From: Vibrio renipiscarius
GTDB taxonomy: Bacteria > Pseudomonadota > Gammaproteobacteria > Enterobacterales > Vibrionaceae
Direction of reading: 5' to 3'
Length of the DNA stretch: 64,000 nt
Assembly: GCF_000827885.1 (NCBI RefSeq)
Contig: NZ_JTKH01000006.1
Location: 558,001-622,000 of the forward strand
Shown in pieces: positions 38,317-47,303 of the stretch. The notes beneath the pieces were generated by a model that was given only the letters and a program-made list of their open reading frames with translations, was not told the origin of the DNA and searched no databases. The position numbers and the translations under genes are program-made. The stretch's first letter is position 1, and every line of letters starts with the position of its first letter.

Positions 38317-39315
38317 TTATCCACGCGCCGCGAGTTGTTCAACCAACCGGAACGCCTTGCCTGAATTCATCGCCTCAATCGCTTGCTGCGTGTTGGCTTT
38401 CAAATCGTCATGACCAAAGAGGCGCATCAACAGTGCAACGTTGACGGCCACCGCCCCGAGCTGAGCATCGCTGCCTTTGCCGGTTAAAATATTGGTAATG
38501 ATCGCTTTGTTTTCTTGTGGGTCGCCGCCTTTAATGGCTTCCAGTGGGAAGCGCTCCACACCAAAATCTTCTGGCGTTAAAGTGTATTGATGGATTTGGC
38601 CATCTTTGATTTCAGCGACGGTGGTTTCGCCATGAATGGCGACTTCATCTAATCCGCTACCATGAACGACGGCAGCGCGCTTCATGCCCATTTTTAGCAT
38701 GGTTTCAGCAATTGGAAGAACTAACTCTTCGCTGTAAACCCCCATCAGTTCAATGTTGGGACGAGCGGGATTAATTAGCGGGCCAAGAATGTTGAAGATG
38801 GTGCGGGTTTTCATGGTTTGGCGCACGGGCATCGCATGGCGCACGCCACCGTGATACTGAGGCGCAAATAGAAAGGCAACACCAAGTTCATCAACGGCAT
38901 CACGAGTGTCTTGAGCGCTCATGGCAAGATCAATACCGAACGAGTCGAGTAAGTCAGACGACCCCGATTGGCTTGATACGCTGCGATTGCCATGTTTCGC
39001 CACTTTCAGGCCACATGCGGCCGCAACAAACGCTGCAGTGGTGGAGATATTAATCGTGTTGTGGCCATCACCACCCGTACCGACGATGTCGGCAAAGTCA
39101 TAGTCAGGGCGAGGGAAGGGGTTTGCATTGGCCAGAAGCGCCTTCGCAGCCCCCGCAATTTCTGCCGGTGTTTCGCCTTTGATTTTTAAGGCCGTCAGTG
39201 CGGATGCCATCAAGATCGGATCGAGTTCGCCACGAATGATGGTATCAAACAGTTGTTGGCTCTCTTGCTCGGTCAGCGCTTGTTGGTCATAAAGCTTATT
39301 AATAATCGGTTCCAT
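38317..39315 (-). CDS. trpD: Anthranilate phosphoribosyltransferase
   Basis: 332 residues; transfers phosphoribose from PRPP to anthranilate. PRPP-binding DIVGTGGDGHNTINIS, the anthranilate-site KHGNRSVSSQSGSSDLL and MKTRTIFNILGPL are intact. The frame is open upstream to 39354, overlapping trpG, but ATG 39315 with GGATAAGGAA upstream matches family length. It is separate from trpG here, unlike the fused trpGD of E. coli. Confidence 0.96.
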   Translation of the reverse strand: MEPIINKLYDQQALTEQESQQLFDTIIRGELDPILMASALTALKIKGETPAEIAGAAKALLANANPFPRPDYDFADIVGTGGDGHNTINISTTAAFVAAACGLKVAKHGNRSVSSQSGSSDLLDSFGIDLAMSAQDTRDAVDELGVAFLFAPQYHGGVRHAMPVRQTMKTRTIFNILGPLINPARPNIELMGVYSEELVLPIAETMLKMGMKRAAVVHGSGLDEVAIHGETTVAEIKDGQIHQYTLTPEDFGVERFPLEAIKGGDPQENKAIITNILTGKGSDAQLGAVAVNVALLMRLFGHDDLKANTQQAIEAMNSGKAFRLVEQLAARG

Positions 39316-39326
39316 GATTATATTCC

Positions 39327-39917
39327 TTATCCTTGATTTCGCTCTAATGCCCATTCAATGGCATTCGCGAGTAATGTGGCGCCGTAGGTGGTCATAATCG
39401 ACTCTGGGTGGAATTGAAATCCACACACCTTGTCTTGCTCTTGTACTACCGACATCACGAGGTTATCCACTTCTGCGGTCACCGTCAGCTCTGCTGAGAC
39501 GTGAGTGGCGACCAACGAGTGGTAACGCGCAATCGCAAGTGGTGACGGAAGGTTGGCGTAAATAGGGTGATTTTGGTGTGCCATCATTGACACTTTGCCA
39601 TGAACGATATCGCCGGCACCAGCCACCGTACCACCGTAGGCTTCCACAATGGCTTGGTGACCCAGACAAATACCAATCATTGGTACCTTGCCTTTTAGGC
39701 GCAGGATCAGCTCTGGCATGCAGCCCGCTTGCGATGGTTCGCCAGGGCCAGGCGAGAGCAGCATGACCGGATTGTCGAGTTGGCCGATAGCGTGTTCAAT
39801 CGTGGCGGCGGCAATGTGGTTGCGATAGATCGTGACGTGATGCCCCATGGCACGAAATTGATCAACCAAGTTATAGGTAAATGAATCGAAGTTATCGATA
39901 AAGACGATATTGGCCAT
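39327..39917 (-). CDS. trpG: Anthranilate synthase glutamine amidotransferase component
   Basis: 196 residues, class I glutamine amidotransferase that feeds ammonia to TrpE. The Cys nucleophile is in GICLGHQAI, the His/Glu of the triad in FQFHPESI, and the oxyanion segment LLSPGPGEPS is clear. It lies 15 bases after trpE. Confidence 0.96.
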   Translation of the reverse strand: MANIVFIDNFDSFTYNLVDQFRAMGHHVTIYRNHIAAATIEHAIGQLDNPVMLLSPGPGEPSQAGCMPELILRLKGKVPMIGICLGHQAIVEAYGGTVAGAGDIVHGKVSMMAHQNHPIYANLPSPLAIARYHSLVATHVSAELTVTAEVDNLVMSVVQEQDKVCGFQFHPESIMTTYGATLLANAIEWALERNQG

Positions 39918-39932
39918 GATAATCTTGCTCCC

Positions 39933-41510
39933 TTACCTGTGTTGAGAATTGTGCTGATGAGCGGCTTGAATCGCTGAGATCACCGCTTGCGCTTTGCCGC
40001 GTGTTTCATCCGCTTCTGCTTGTGGATCAGAATCGAATACCACACCAGCACCGGCTTGCACTTGGGCGATGCCGTTTTCAACGTACGCTGAGCGGATCAC
40101 GATACAAGTATCTAACGTACCTTCGCCAGTGAGGTAACCCACGGCGCCGCCGTAGCTGCCGCGTCGGGCTTGTTCGACATCACGAATTAATTGCATGGCG
40201 CGAATCTTTGGCGCACCGGTTAACGTGCCCATATTCATGCACGCTTGATAAGCATGTAACGCGTCAAGATCGTCACGTAATTGACCGACGACGCGTGACA
40301 CCAAATGCATCACGTGGCTATAGCGGTCGACTTTGAGTAAGTCTGCCACATGGCGTGTGCCCGCTTCCGCAATGCGTGCGACATCGTTACGAGCTAAATC
40401 CACCAACATCATATGTTCCGCGTTTTCTTTACCGTCGGTGCGTAGCTCTAACTCAATGCGGCTATCAAGGTCAAAATCAATCTCACCATTGGCGCGTTTA
40501 CCACGGTGACGCGTACCGGCAATGGGGTAAATTTCGACTTGGTTGGTGTCGGTTTCATATTTCAAGGCGCTTTCTGGAGAGGCGCCGAAAAGCGTAAATA
40601 GCTCATCTTGCATGTAGAACATGTAAGGGCTTGGATTATTCAATTTCAGTTCTTTATAAGCCGCTAATGGTGAAGGGCAAGGTAGAGTGAAACGACGCGA
40701 AGGCACCACTTGGAAGACATCGCCTTTGACAACGAACTGCTTTAAATCACGCACGGTTTGGCAAAAATCGTGATCGGACACGCTTGGGGTGACGCTCACA
40801 TCGGTCAGCGGCGTCGCCAGGGGCAACGTTTTAGGATCGCCACATGCTTGGGTAATCTCAATCAAACGTTTTTCGATAGTAGCTGCACTACTGGTGGTGT
40901 CGAAGCGCGTTGCTTGCAATAAACAGCTCTGTGTTTGGTGATCGACGATCAACAACGTTTCTGCAACGTAGAAAACATAGTCTGGGCATTGGTTCGTGGC
41001 TTTCGCGTCCCCAAGCGGCTCAAAGTTTGCTACCAAGTCGTAAGCGAATAGACCGCCGAGAAACAAAGCGTGTTTGTCATGTTTTGAGAGATCAAAGCTG
41101 TGCTGAATGAGGCGTAGTGCATCAAAAGAAGACGCTTCACGCAGACGAGAATCTTCATCTAATTGATTATTCGGATCTGAATACGTCAGCGTGAGTTGCT
41201 TCTCTTGTGACTCAAACACAATACTCGAATGAATGTTTTTTTCGATGTGGCGAAGCAGTGCCTGACCATTGTCGGTCAATGCTGTCATGGTCACTTGATG
41301 TCCATAACACACAATGCGTACCGCCGAATCGACAATCAGCAGGCTTTTGAGGTTTTGCTTAGAATCAATCTCAGCCGATTCCAGTAATAAGCTATCGGTC
41401 TTGTTTTCGCACAAAGTATGGAAAAGGCGCGTGGGATCTTGAGCATACGGTACTTGCGTATGGATCACATCGACGCTAGCCAGTGCGTTTATTGTAATGG
41501 CCTTATTCAC
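39933..41510 (-). CDS. trpE: Anthranilate synthase component I
   Basis: 525 residues; converts chorismate to anthranilate and is the feedback-inhibited step. The regulatory Trp-binding element LLLESAE lies near residue 38. The chorismate-binding half has IAGTRHRGK, ENAEHMMLVDLARND, TLTGAPKIRAM and the terminal QAGAGVV segment. First structural gene, 189 bases after trpL, so it is subject to attenuation and to the TrpR-type operator upstream. Confidence 0.97.
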   Translation of the reverse strand: MNKAITINALASVDVIHTQVPYAQDPTRLFHTLCENKTDSLLLESAEIDSKQNLKSLLIVDSAVRIVCYGHQVTMTALTDNGQALLRHIEKNIHSSIVFESQEKQLTLTYSDPNNQLDEDSRLREASSFDALRLIQHSFDLSKHDKHALFLGGLFAYDLVANFEPLGDAKATNQCPDYVFYVAETLLIVDHQTQSCLLQATRFDTTSSAATIEKRLIEITQACGDPKTLPLATPLTDVSVTPSVSDHDFCQTVRDLKQFVVKGDVFQVVPSRRFTLPCPSPLAAYKELKLNNPSPYMFYMQDELFTLFGASPESALKYETDTNQVEIYPIAGTRHRGKRANGEIDFDLDSRIELELRTDGKENAEHMMLVDLARNDVARIAEAGTRHVADLLKVDRYSHVMHLVSRVVGQLRDDLDALHAYQACMNMGTLTGAPKIRAMQLIRDVEQARRGSYGGAVGYLTGEGTLDTCIVIRSAYVENGIAQVQAGAGVVFDSDPQAEADETRGKAQAVISAIQAAHQHNSQHR

Positions 41511-41633
41511 AAGACCTCCTTTTAATTGTTTGTATCCTTTCTGTTATACAGTCTCGCATAAAGCAAACGTTCTCCCAAACGGTGAATACTTGTATTTGCT
41601 TATTTCTTAAACAGTTGGGTGTGAGGTGTACAA

Positions 41634-41667
41634 CAAAACAAAAAGCCCGCTAATCTAAGCGGGCTTT
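41634..41667 (-). terminator. trp attenuator
   Basis: On the minus strand AAAGCCCGC (41659-41667) pairs with GCGGGCTTT (41642-41650) around an 8-base loop, followed by TTGTTTTGTT. It lies between trpL and trpE, 33 bases after the leader stop, and is the expected attenuator terminator of the operon. Confidence 0.92.
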
Positions 41668-41699
41668 GTGAGTGACTTCTTTTTCAATCTGTCGATAAA

Positions 41700-41825
41700 T
41701 TAGAAATACACGCTTGCCCACCAAGAACGGTTCCAAGTGCGCCACCAAGATAACTCTGCTTGCTTCCCTTTAGATTGGGGCAAAGTCACTTTTGTTTTCT
41801 GCTTTTGGTTAAATTCTTGTAACAT
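41700..41825 (-). CDS. trpL: trp operon leader peptide
   Basis: 41-residue leader peptide, MLQEFNQKQK...SVYF, containing five Trp codons in a row of three clusters: SWWRTW and RSWWAS, residues 27-36. Ribosome stalling there under tryptophan shortage would prevent the attenuator from forming. The ATG at 41825 is preceded by a purine-rich AAGACAGGC. The leader is longer than the 14-residue E. coli TrpL and has five Trp rather than two, a pattern I associate with vibrios. Confidence 0.93.
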   Translation of the reverse strand: MLQEFNQKQKTKVTLPQSKGKQAELSWWRTWNRSWWASVYF

Positions 41826-41861
41826 AGCCTGTCTTCAACTTCTCGCCTGTAATTGCGTACT

Positions 41862-41890
41862 AGTTAACTAGTATTTTAACCTGGTGTCAA
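41862..41890 (-). promoter_or_regulatory. trp promoter with overlapping TrpR-type operator
   Basis: Minus strand: -35 TTGACA (41885-41890), 17-base spacer, -10 TTAACT (41862-41867), both identical to the E. coli trp promoter hexamers. The palindrome TACTAGTTAACTAGTA at 41858-41873 covers the -10 and equals the TrpR operator core ACTAGTTAACTAGT. Binding of the tryptophan repressor here would block transcription, so the operon has both repression and attenuation. Confidence 0.93.
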
Positions 41891-42066
41891 CCTTTCGTCC
41901 TACACTAATCAATATGTTTTTATTGAGTTGCGCCGAAGAACGGTTAATAAGCCTTGTCGCCACTGACGCTAACAACGTGTCAGTGTTGCGTTATCTATGA
42001 ATGGCATTGTCGTGGGTGAGAGGGGGCAGCCGAGAATGAACAAAATAATTGGTACCAAAAACAGAT
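41891..42066. other. Divergent gap between trp promoter and rnm
   Basis: This gap should carry the rnm promoter. No clear promoter, RNA or repeat is recognised. The whole trpE-rnm gap (41511-42066) holds the trp leader, attenuator, operator and this stretch. Confidence 0.5.
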
Positions 42067-42933
42067 ATGAAAATAGACTTACACAGCCATACAACCGCCT
42101 CTGATGGTCGATTCAGTCCACAAGACCTAGTGGATCGCGCGGTCGGCTTTGATGTGAAAGTATTAGCGATAACCGATCACGATACCGTGAACGGTTTAGC
42201 GGCAGCGAAACAATACGTTGCTGACAATAATATTGACCTTAAGATTATCAACGGAATCGAGATTTCAACGGTATGGGAAAACAAAGACATCCATATTGTT
42301 GGACTGAATCTTGAACCTGACCATCCGCAGCTACAGAGTTTAATCTGCGAGCAAAAACAACGCCGTGAAGTTCGCGCCGAATTGATGGCGGATCGTTTAG
42401 AAAAAGCCACCCGTGAAGGTGTGCTAGAAGAAGTCAGAGCCATTGCCGATGGCGCTCCATTAACCCGCGCACACTTTGCGGCGTGGCTGGTGGCGAATGG
42501 CTATGCGAAGACGATGCAGCAGGTTTTCAAAAAGTATTTAACGCGTAATAACCCCGGTTATGTGCCACCTAATTGGTGCTCAATGTCGGAAGCGGTGGCC
42601 GCAATTCATGCGGCGGGTGGTAAGGCGGTCCTTGCTCATCCTGCGCGTTATGGTTTGACTGCGAAGTGGATAAAGCGTCTACTGGCTGCGTTTGTTGAAG
42701 CAAACGGTGATGCAATGGAAGTGGCGCAACCTCAGCAAGCACAACAAGAAAGACGCAACTTGGCTGATTATGCGATACAATACAATCTATTAGCGTCCCA
42801 AGGCAGCGACTTTCACTATCCATCACCATGGATGGAGTTGGGGCGTAACCTCTGGTTGCCATCCGGCGTTGAACCAGTTTGGAAAGATTGGGGTATCGAG
42901 CCTTCATATTACGGTACTTCAGAGATCGATTAA
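42067..42933 (+). CDS. rnm: RNase AM (5'-3' exoribonuclease, PHP domain)
   Basis: 288-residue PHP-family enzyme, the YciV/TrpH relative now known as RNase AM, which trims 5' ends of rRNAs. Metal-binding motifs: [11 protein letters not shown] at the N-terminus, [26 protein letters not shown] and [13 protein letters not shown] at 42049 would extend it by six residues, but the ATG at 42067 gives the family start. It is divergent from the trp operon as in E. coli and 12 bases ahead of yciO. Confidence 0.92.
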   Translation: MKIDLHSHTTASDGRFSPQDLVDRAVGFDVKVLAITDHDTVNGLAAAKQYVADNNIDLKIINGIEISTVWENKDIHIVGLNLEPDHPQLQSLICEQKQRREVRAELMADRLEKATREGVLEEVRAIADGAPLTRAHFAAWLVANGYAKTMQQVFKKYLTRNNPGYVPPNWCSMSEAVAAIHAAGGKAVLAHPARYGLTAKWIKRLLAAFVEANGDAMEVAQPQQAQQERRNLADYAIQYNLLASQGSDFHYPSPWMELGRNLWLPSGVEPVWKDWGIEPSYYGTSEID

Positions 42934-42945
42934 TGAGGAATTACC

Positions 42946-43566
42946 ATGAGCCAGTTTTTTTACGTTCATCCTGAAAACCCACAGGCTCGCTTGATCAGTC
43001 AAGCGGTAGCAATCATTCGTAACGGTGGAGTGGTGGTTTACCCAACCGATTCCGGTTACGCACTTGGCTGCCAGCTTGAAAACAAGCAAGCACTAGAACG
43101 TATCTGTCAGATCCGTCGTCTTAACGACAAGCATAACTTTACATTGTTATGTCGTGACTTATCTGAGATTGCATTGTATGCGCGCGTTGATAACGCCGCG
43201 TTTCGTTTGCTAAAAAACAACACGCCGGGGCCTTACACCTTTATCTTTAAAGGGACAAAGGAAGTGCCACGTCGTCTCATGAATGCCAAGCGTAAAACCA
43301 TTGGTATTCGTGTGCCAGATAACCGTATTGCACTAGACTTATTAGAAGCGCTTGGTGAGCCAATGATGTCGACATCGTTGATTTTGCCCGGCAACGAAGT
43401 GACGGAATCTGATCCAGAAGATATCCGCGACAAACTTGAGCACGCGGTGGATGTGATCCTAAATGGTGGTTACCTAGGTGAGCAGCCAACCACAGTGATC
43501 GACTTTAGTGAAGGCGAAGCGGAGTTGGCGCGTTTAGGCGCGGGTGATCCTACCCCATTTGAATAA
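42946..43566 (+). CDS. yciO: YciO, Sua5/YrdC-family protein
   Basis: 206-residue protein of the Sua5/YrdC/YciO superfamily. The RNA/ATP-binding segments GGVVVYPTDSGYALG, CQIRRLNDKHNFTLLC and the PGPYTFIFKGTKEVPRR region are intact. The YciO subgroup is related to the threonylcarbamoyl-AMP synthase of tRNA t6A synthesis but has an unsettled role. GAGGAATTACC precedes the ATG. Likely co-transcribed with rnm. Confidence 0.92.
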   Translation: MSQFFYVHPENPQARLISQAVAIIRNGGVVVYPTDSGYALGCQLENKQALERICQIRRLNDKHNFTLLCRDLSEIALYARVDNAAFRLLKNNTPGPYTFIFKGTKEVPRRLMNAKRKTIGIRVPDNRIALDLLEALGEPMMSTSLILPGNEVTESDPEDIRDKLEHAVDVILNGGYLGEQPTTVIDFSEGEAELARLGAGDPTPFE

Positions 43567-43694
43567 CCGACATTAGACGAGGACAACGCTTAAAATTAGC
43601 TGTCCTCATCGGCAATATTTGATATATTATGCGACCGCGAATTTAGGTCGCATATTTCATTCGACGTCTGAGAAGACGACACATAGGTAGTTAG

Positions 43695-44663
43695 ATGAAC
43701 GAAAAACTTCAGAAAGTATTGGCTCGAGCGGGTCATGGCTCTCGACGTGAATTAGAAACGTTGATTAAAGCAGGACGCGTGAGTGTGAACGGCATGGTCG
43801 CTAAGCTAGGTGAGCGCCTAGAAGATGATAGCGCCATCGTTCGTGTTGACGGACACACAGTGTCGGTTAAAGCAGATGAAGAAGTTGTCTGTCGTGTATT
43901 GGCTTACTACAAGCCTGAAGGTGAGTTATGTACTCGTCACGATCCAGAAGGTCGTCGTACAGTATTTGACCGTCTACCTAAAATCCGTGGGTCTCGTTGG
44001 ATTTCTGTTGGTCGTCTAGATGCAAACACATCTGGTCTACTACTGTTTACGACCGATGGTGAATTGGCTAACCGCCTAATGCACCCAAGTCGCCAAGTAG
44101 AACGTGAATACCTAGTACGCGTTTTTGGTGAAGTAAACGAACAGAAAGTGAAAAACCTAGTACGTGGTGTTCAACTTGAAGACGGCATGGCTCGTTTTGA
44201 AGACATCGTGTATGCCGGTGGTGAAGGCATGAACCATACGTTCTATGTCGCGATCAACGAAGGTCGTAACCGTGAAGTTCGTCGTTTGTGGGAATCACAA
44301 GAGACAACGGTTAGCCGCTTGAAGCGTGTTCGTTACGGTGACATCTACTTAGATAAGAAACTGCCTCGTGGCGGTTGGATGGAACTGCAACTGAAAGACG
44401 TAAACTACCTACGCGAATTGGTTGAGTTGAAACCAGAACGTGAAACAATGCTAGACGAAAGCAAAGATTCAACGTCACGTAGCCGTGAGCGTTCACGTAG
44501 CCAGAAAATTCGTCGCGCCGTTAAGCGTCACGAAGAGCGTGTAAGCGCGCCAAAAGGTCGCAGCAATAACCCAAGCCGCCGTAAGCCGAAAAAAACGGCT
44601 GGTGAGCAAGGTGCTCGCGCTAAAACGCAAGTGAGCCGCCCAAGCCGCCCTGCGAAAAAATAA
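43695..44663 (+). CDS. rluB: 23S rRNA pseudouridine(2605) synthase RluB
   Basis: 322-residue pseudouridine synthase modifying 23S rRNA. N-terminal S4 RNA-binding domain ([21 protein letters not shown]), then the RsuA catalytic domain with the aspartate in [17 protein letters not shown] and REVRRLWE. A basic, Ser/Arg/Lys-rich tail follows from about 255, common in RluB. It follows yciO after 128 bases and has its own terminator. Confidence 0.94.
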   Translation: MNEKLQKVLARAGHGSRRELETLIKAGRVSVNGMVAKLGERLEDDSAIVRVDGHTVSVKADEEVVCRVLAYYKPEGELCTRHDPEGRRTVFDRLPKIRGSRWISVGRLDANTSGLLLFTTDGELANRLMHPSRQVEREYLVRVFGEVNEQKVKNLVRGVQLEDGMARFEDIVYAGGEGMNHTFYVAINEGRNREVRRLWESQETTVSRLKRVRYGDIYLDKKLPRGGWMELQLKDVNYLRELVELKPERETMLDESKDSTSRSRERSRSQKIRRAVKRHEERVSAPKGRSNNPSRRKPKKTAGEQGARAKTQVSRPSRPAKK

Positions 44664-44666
44664 AAG

Positions 44667-44696
44667 ATAAAAAGCAGCCTTCGGGCTGCTTTTTCT
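44667..44696 (+). terminator. Terminator of rluB
   Basis: AAAAAGCAGCC-TTCG-GGCTGCTTTTT at 44669-44694, a perfect hairpin with the stable TTCG loop and a T-run. Confidence 0.92.
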
Positions 44697-44807
44697 TTTC
44701 TTGTCTCTGAATGTCATGCGCCGCGCATCATCAAGAATCAATAGCCCATCATCGATCGTTAATCACCGCAGTAAACATCGTCAATCAGGACTGCCACTAA
44801 GCAGCAC

Positions 44808-45542
44808 TCAACGCTGGCAAGTCGCAGACGACTTATTCACATGATAAAGCGATTGATAGGTATCGATACGAATCGTGTGTACTTGAGCAATGTCATTAAG
44901 CGCGGCAACCAATCCCTCAAATGGATCGTTTTGATTTAGCCATTCCGCTATCACGGAAAACCGGCGATTAGAAGACAACAAAACATGCGCCAGTTGTGGT
45001 GAGCTCATCGTTAGCGGTAGGGTGGTTTCTTCTCGTGAGCGTTCACCCAGTTCGGGGCAATCGCTAAAGTTGATGGCGTGATCATAGCCCGATTCTCCAC
45101 GAACAATTCGCAAACCGAGCGAGTCCAATATTGGGTCAAGAAGGACTTCAAAGTCGTAGACTAAAATGAGCGCATCGGGATGGCAAACTCGGCAAAGTTC
45201 ACGGATAAGTGTGTCGCTTTTCGCATAGTAAAGCGATCCTGCAAACGTCACCAAATCAACACTATTACTTTCAAGTGGGATCGATTCACCATGACCTTGT
45301 CGGTAAATGACTTTGGGGTGCGATGTTGCTTGATCAATCATGGCCTGGCTTGGCTCTATACCATGTATTTTATCGCAGTATGGCGTTAACGCGATAGCCG
45401 ATAATCCGGTACCACAACCAATATCAACGGCGTGTGAGAAGGGGGCTGAATCTGCAAATTGCTGCTGTAAAATGAGCGCATGAATCGGTGGGCGGTAGGC
45501 CGCATAGTGGCGGGCAATGGCTTCGTTATAATGTTCGCTCAC
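44808..45542 (-). CDS. Class I SAM-dependent methyltransferase
   Basis: 244-residue methyltransferase with motif I AVDIGCGTGLSAIAL, acidic motif near GIEPSQAMIDQA, and VDLVTFAGSLYYAKSD as motif IV region. It resembles the UbiE/BioC-like group of small-molecule methylases. The frame runs to 45632, but a GTG at 45542 with AAAGGA six bases upstream starts the family-like VSEHYNEAIARHYAAYRP. Substrate is unknown. Confidence 0.83.
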   Translation of the reverse strand: MSEHYNEAIARHYAAYRPPIHALILQQQFADSAPFSHAVDIGCGTGLSAIALTPYCDKIHGIEPSQAMIDQATSHPKVIYRQGHGESIPLESNSVDLVTFAGSLYYAKSDTLIRELCRVCHPDALILVYDFEVLLDPILDSLGLRIVRGESGYDHAINFSDCPELGERSREETTLPLTMSSPQLAHVLLSSNRRFSVIAEWLNQNDPFEGLVAALNDIAQVHTIRIDTYQSLYHVNKSSATCQR

Positions 45543-45716
45543 AACGTTTCCTTTTATCAATTTAAGTCTTTGGCTATTTATACTGATTACAATCGCTGAT
45601 TTAAAACCAGCCAGTACACCTAAAAGAACCACTAAATTAACGTATTTATTGCGTGAAAACTTAGCGACATATCATGATTTGAGAGCGATGGATCTGAGGC
45701 TATATAAGATAAATGG

Positions 45717-45757
45717 CATGAGAAAGCGGGCGTATCGTTGTCCCTTTCTTTCTCATG
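45717..45757. repeat. 10-bp inverted repeat in intergenic region
   Basis: CATGAGAAAG (45717-45726) and CTTTCTCATG (45748-45757) are perfect inverted repeats with a 21-base spacer, between the TPR gene and the methyltransferase gene, both on the minus strand. It could be a weak terminator or regulator site. Confidence 0.45.
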
Positions 45758-45793
45758 AGATCGGATGGGTTCTTTGGTGGTTATGCTAGCAAC

Positions 45794-46468
45794 TTAGTGG
45801 CACACGTGGCTTTTGATCATGTGTCGGCAGTAATCGATATACTCATGGCTATCTGGCAGGAATTCGTCGTTATCTTCCATTTGCACCACTTGTTGAAAAA
45901 CCTCGATAGCCGCTTGATACAAACTGCCGCCTTGAGCGAAGTTTTCTAGACTCCATTCCGCTTCACCACTGTCGACAAGCGTGCGTGCTTTGAAGAAAAG
46001 ATGCTTGGCTGAGGGCTCAGCCTCAATGACGCGGTCCATAATTTCTAGGGCATGCTGCGGGACACCTTCGTAGCTGACGAGATCCGCATACAGCAACAGA
46101 CATTCAACATTATTCGGCTCGATGCTTAAGGCATGCTCTAACAACTCTTGTGCTGCCGTGTCATCAATATCTAATGAGAAATAGAGCGTCGCTAAGTGGT
46201 AGTAGGCTTTGATAAAGTTAGGGTTAAGCTCAATCGCCTTATTAAAGTCTGCCAACGCTTGCTGCGTATCGATTTCCTCTTCTTCCATGAGACGGCCTTC
46301 ATTTTCAAGGATATGAGGACCAGCAACGTACACTCCACGTTGATAGTAACCATAAGCAGAAAATGGATTCGATTCGATGTACTGATTGAGTCGTTCTAGC
46401 TTTGATGCGTCAGCCTGATCAAGGTTAAACGATTTAAGCGAATTGAGGAAGGATTGTAGTCGAGTCAT
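45794..46468 (-). CDS. Tetratricopeptide repeat protein
   Basis: 224-residue protein with about four TPR units: the ALADFNKAIELNPNFIKAYYHLATLYF pair, ALSIEPNNVECLLLYADL, ALEIMDRVIEAEPSAKHLFFKA. No signal peptide is seen. TPRs mediate protein-protein contacts; the partner is unknown and context gives no clue. It is a single gene. Confidence 0.82.
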   Translation of the reverse strand: MTRLQSFLNSLKSFNLDQADASKLERLNQYIESNPFSAYGYYQRGVYVAGPHILENEGRLMEEEEIDTQQALADFNKAIELNPNFIKAYYHLATLYFSLDIDDTAAQELLEHALSIEPNNVECLLLYADLVSYEGVPQHALEIMDRVIEAEPSAKHLFFKARTLVDSGEAEWSLENFAQGGSLYQAAIEVFQQVVQMEDNDEFLPDSHEYIDYCRHMIKSHVCH

Positions 46469-46621
46469 TAGTTATGTCGTGCTGAATGAATAAGAAAAAC
46501 AAAGCGCAAGCCTATCTAAAATAAGCCGGCGCGTAGAGTAGCACGACTTTGTAGTGAACACTGTATTTGGGACGAATATTTTTTGTACTCAGGCTGTGCT
46601 CAACCTTATGATCGTGGTTCA

Positions 46622-47122
46622 TTAGGCATCCAATGCTTGCTGCCAATATTGGCGCGTCAGGTCTGACACGCTTTCAAACCCCTGCGACTGTTCGATAACA
46701 AAGTTTGCCAGATTTTGAGCAATGTTTTGGTTACTCAATAACGTTAGGCTACGTATTACGCGGGTGATTCTCAGCTGATTATGATCTTGGCTTTTTAACC
46801 ATACATGATCACGACTGCTTAGAGGGTGGAGAGAAAGAATGCGCTCGCCATCTCGAGTCAGTCCCCAAAATTCCAACATAAGATCGAGTGCTTTCAAATG
46901 TGCTGTCGGTAAACGTGGATCATGAGCAAACTGCGCGCGATCTCCGGGAGTAACTAAAGGCGCGTGGCGGTTGAACTTAGTACCTTGGTCGATTGGAAAT
47001 AAAACTTGGATGTATTTGTGGTCATGCTCTAGCCAAAAGTGATTGTAGGCTAAGAACTGATCAATCGGTCGACCTAGGCTGTCGGGCTTTTCACCCAGAA
47101 TAAAACCAGCAATATCATTCAT
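46622..47122 (-). CDS. OGFr-domain family protein
   Basis: 166-residue protein resembling the conserved N-terminal region of the opioid growth factor receptor family, which also occurs in bacteria. The hallmark is the FWLEHDHKYIQVLFP segment near residue 28, followed by FWGLTRDGERI and a helical C-terminus. Its function in bacteria is unknown. ATG 47122 has GGAA seven bases upstream; an ATG at 47134 has no ribosome site. Confidence 0.8.
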   Translation of the reverse strand: MNDIAGFILGEKPDSLGRPIDQFLAYNHFWLEHDHKYIQVLFPIDQGTKFNRHAPLVTPGDRAQFAHDPRLPTAHLKALDLMLEFWGLTRDGERILSLHPLSSRDHVWLKSQDHNQLRITRVIRSLTLLSNQNIAQNLANFVIEQSQGFESVSDLTRQYWQQALDA

Positions 47123-47234
47123 GACAGTTTCCATTGTGTTTGTACTCGCTCTCTTGGCGAGTTTCGCGTATGCAAGATAGCTTAAATGATGAATTATAAG
47201 CTGTTTTAGGTTCGGTAACGTGAAGTAAAATCAA

Positions 47235-47268
47235 TAAAAAAGCCAGACAACATTCGCTGACTGGCTTT
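47235..47268 (-). terminator. Terminator downstream of the FAD-dependent oxidoreductase
   Basis: AAAGCCAG (47239-47246) and CTGGCTTT (47261-47268), with further CA/TG pairing after one mismatch. The A-run on the left is a T-run for the minus-strand gene. Confidence 0.75.
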
Positions 47269-47303
47269 CAATAATCGTTATTTCGGTACTTAAAGCCCGA
47301 CGA

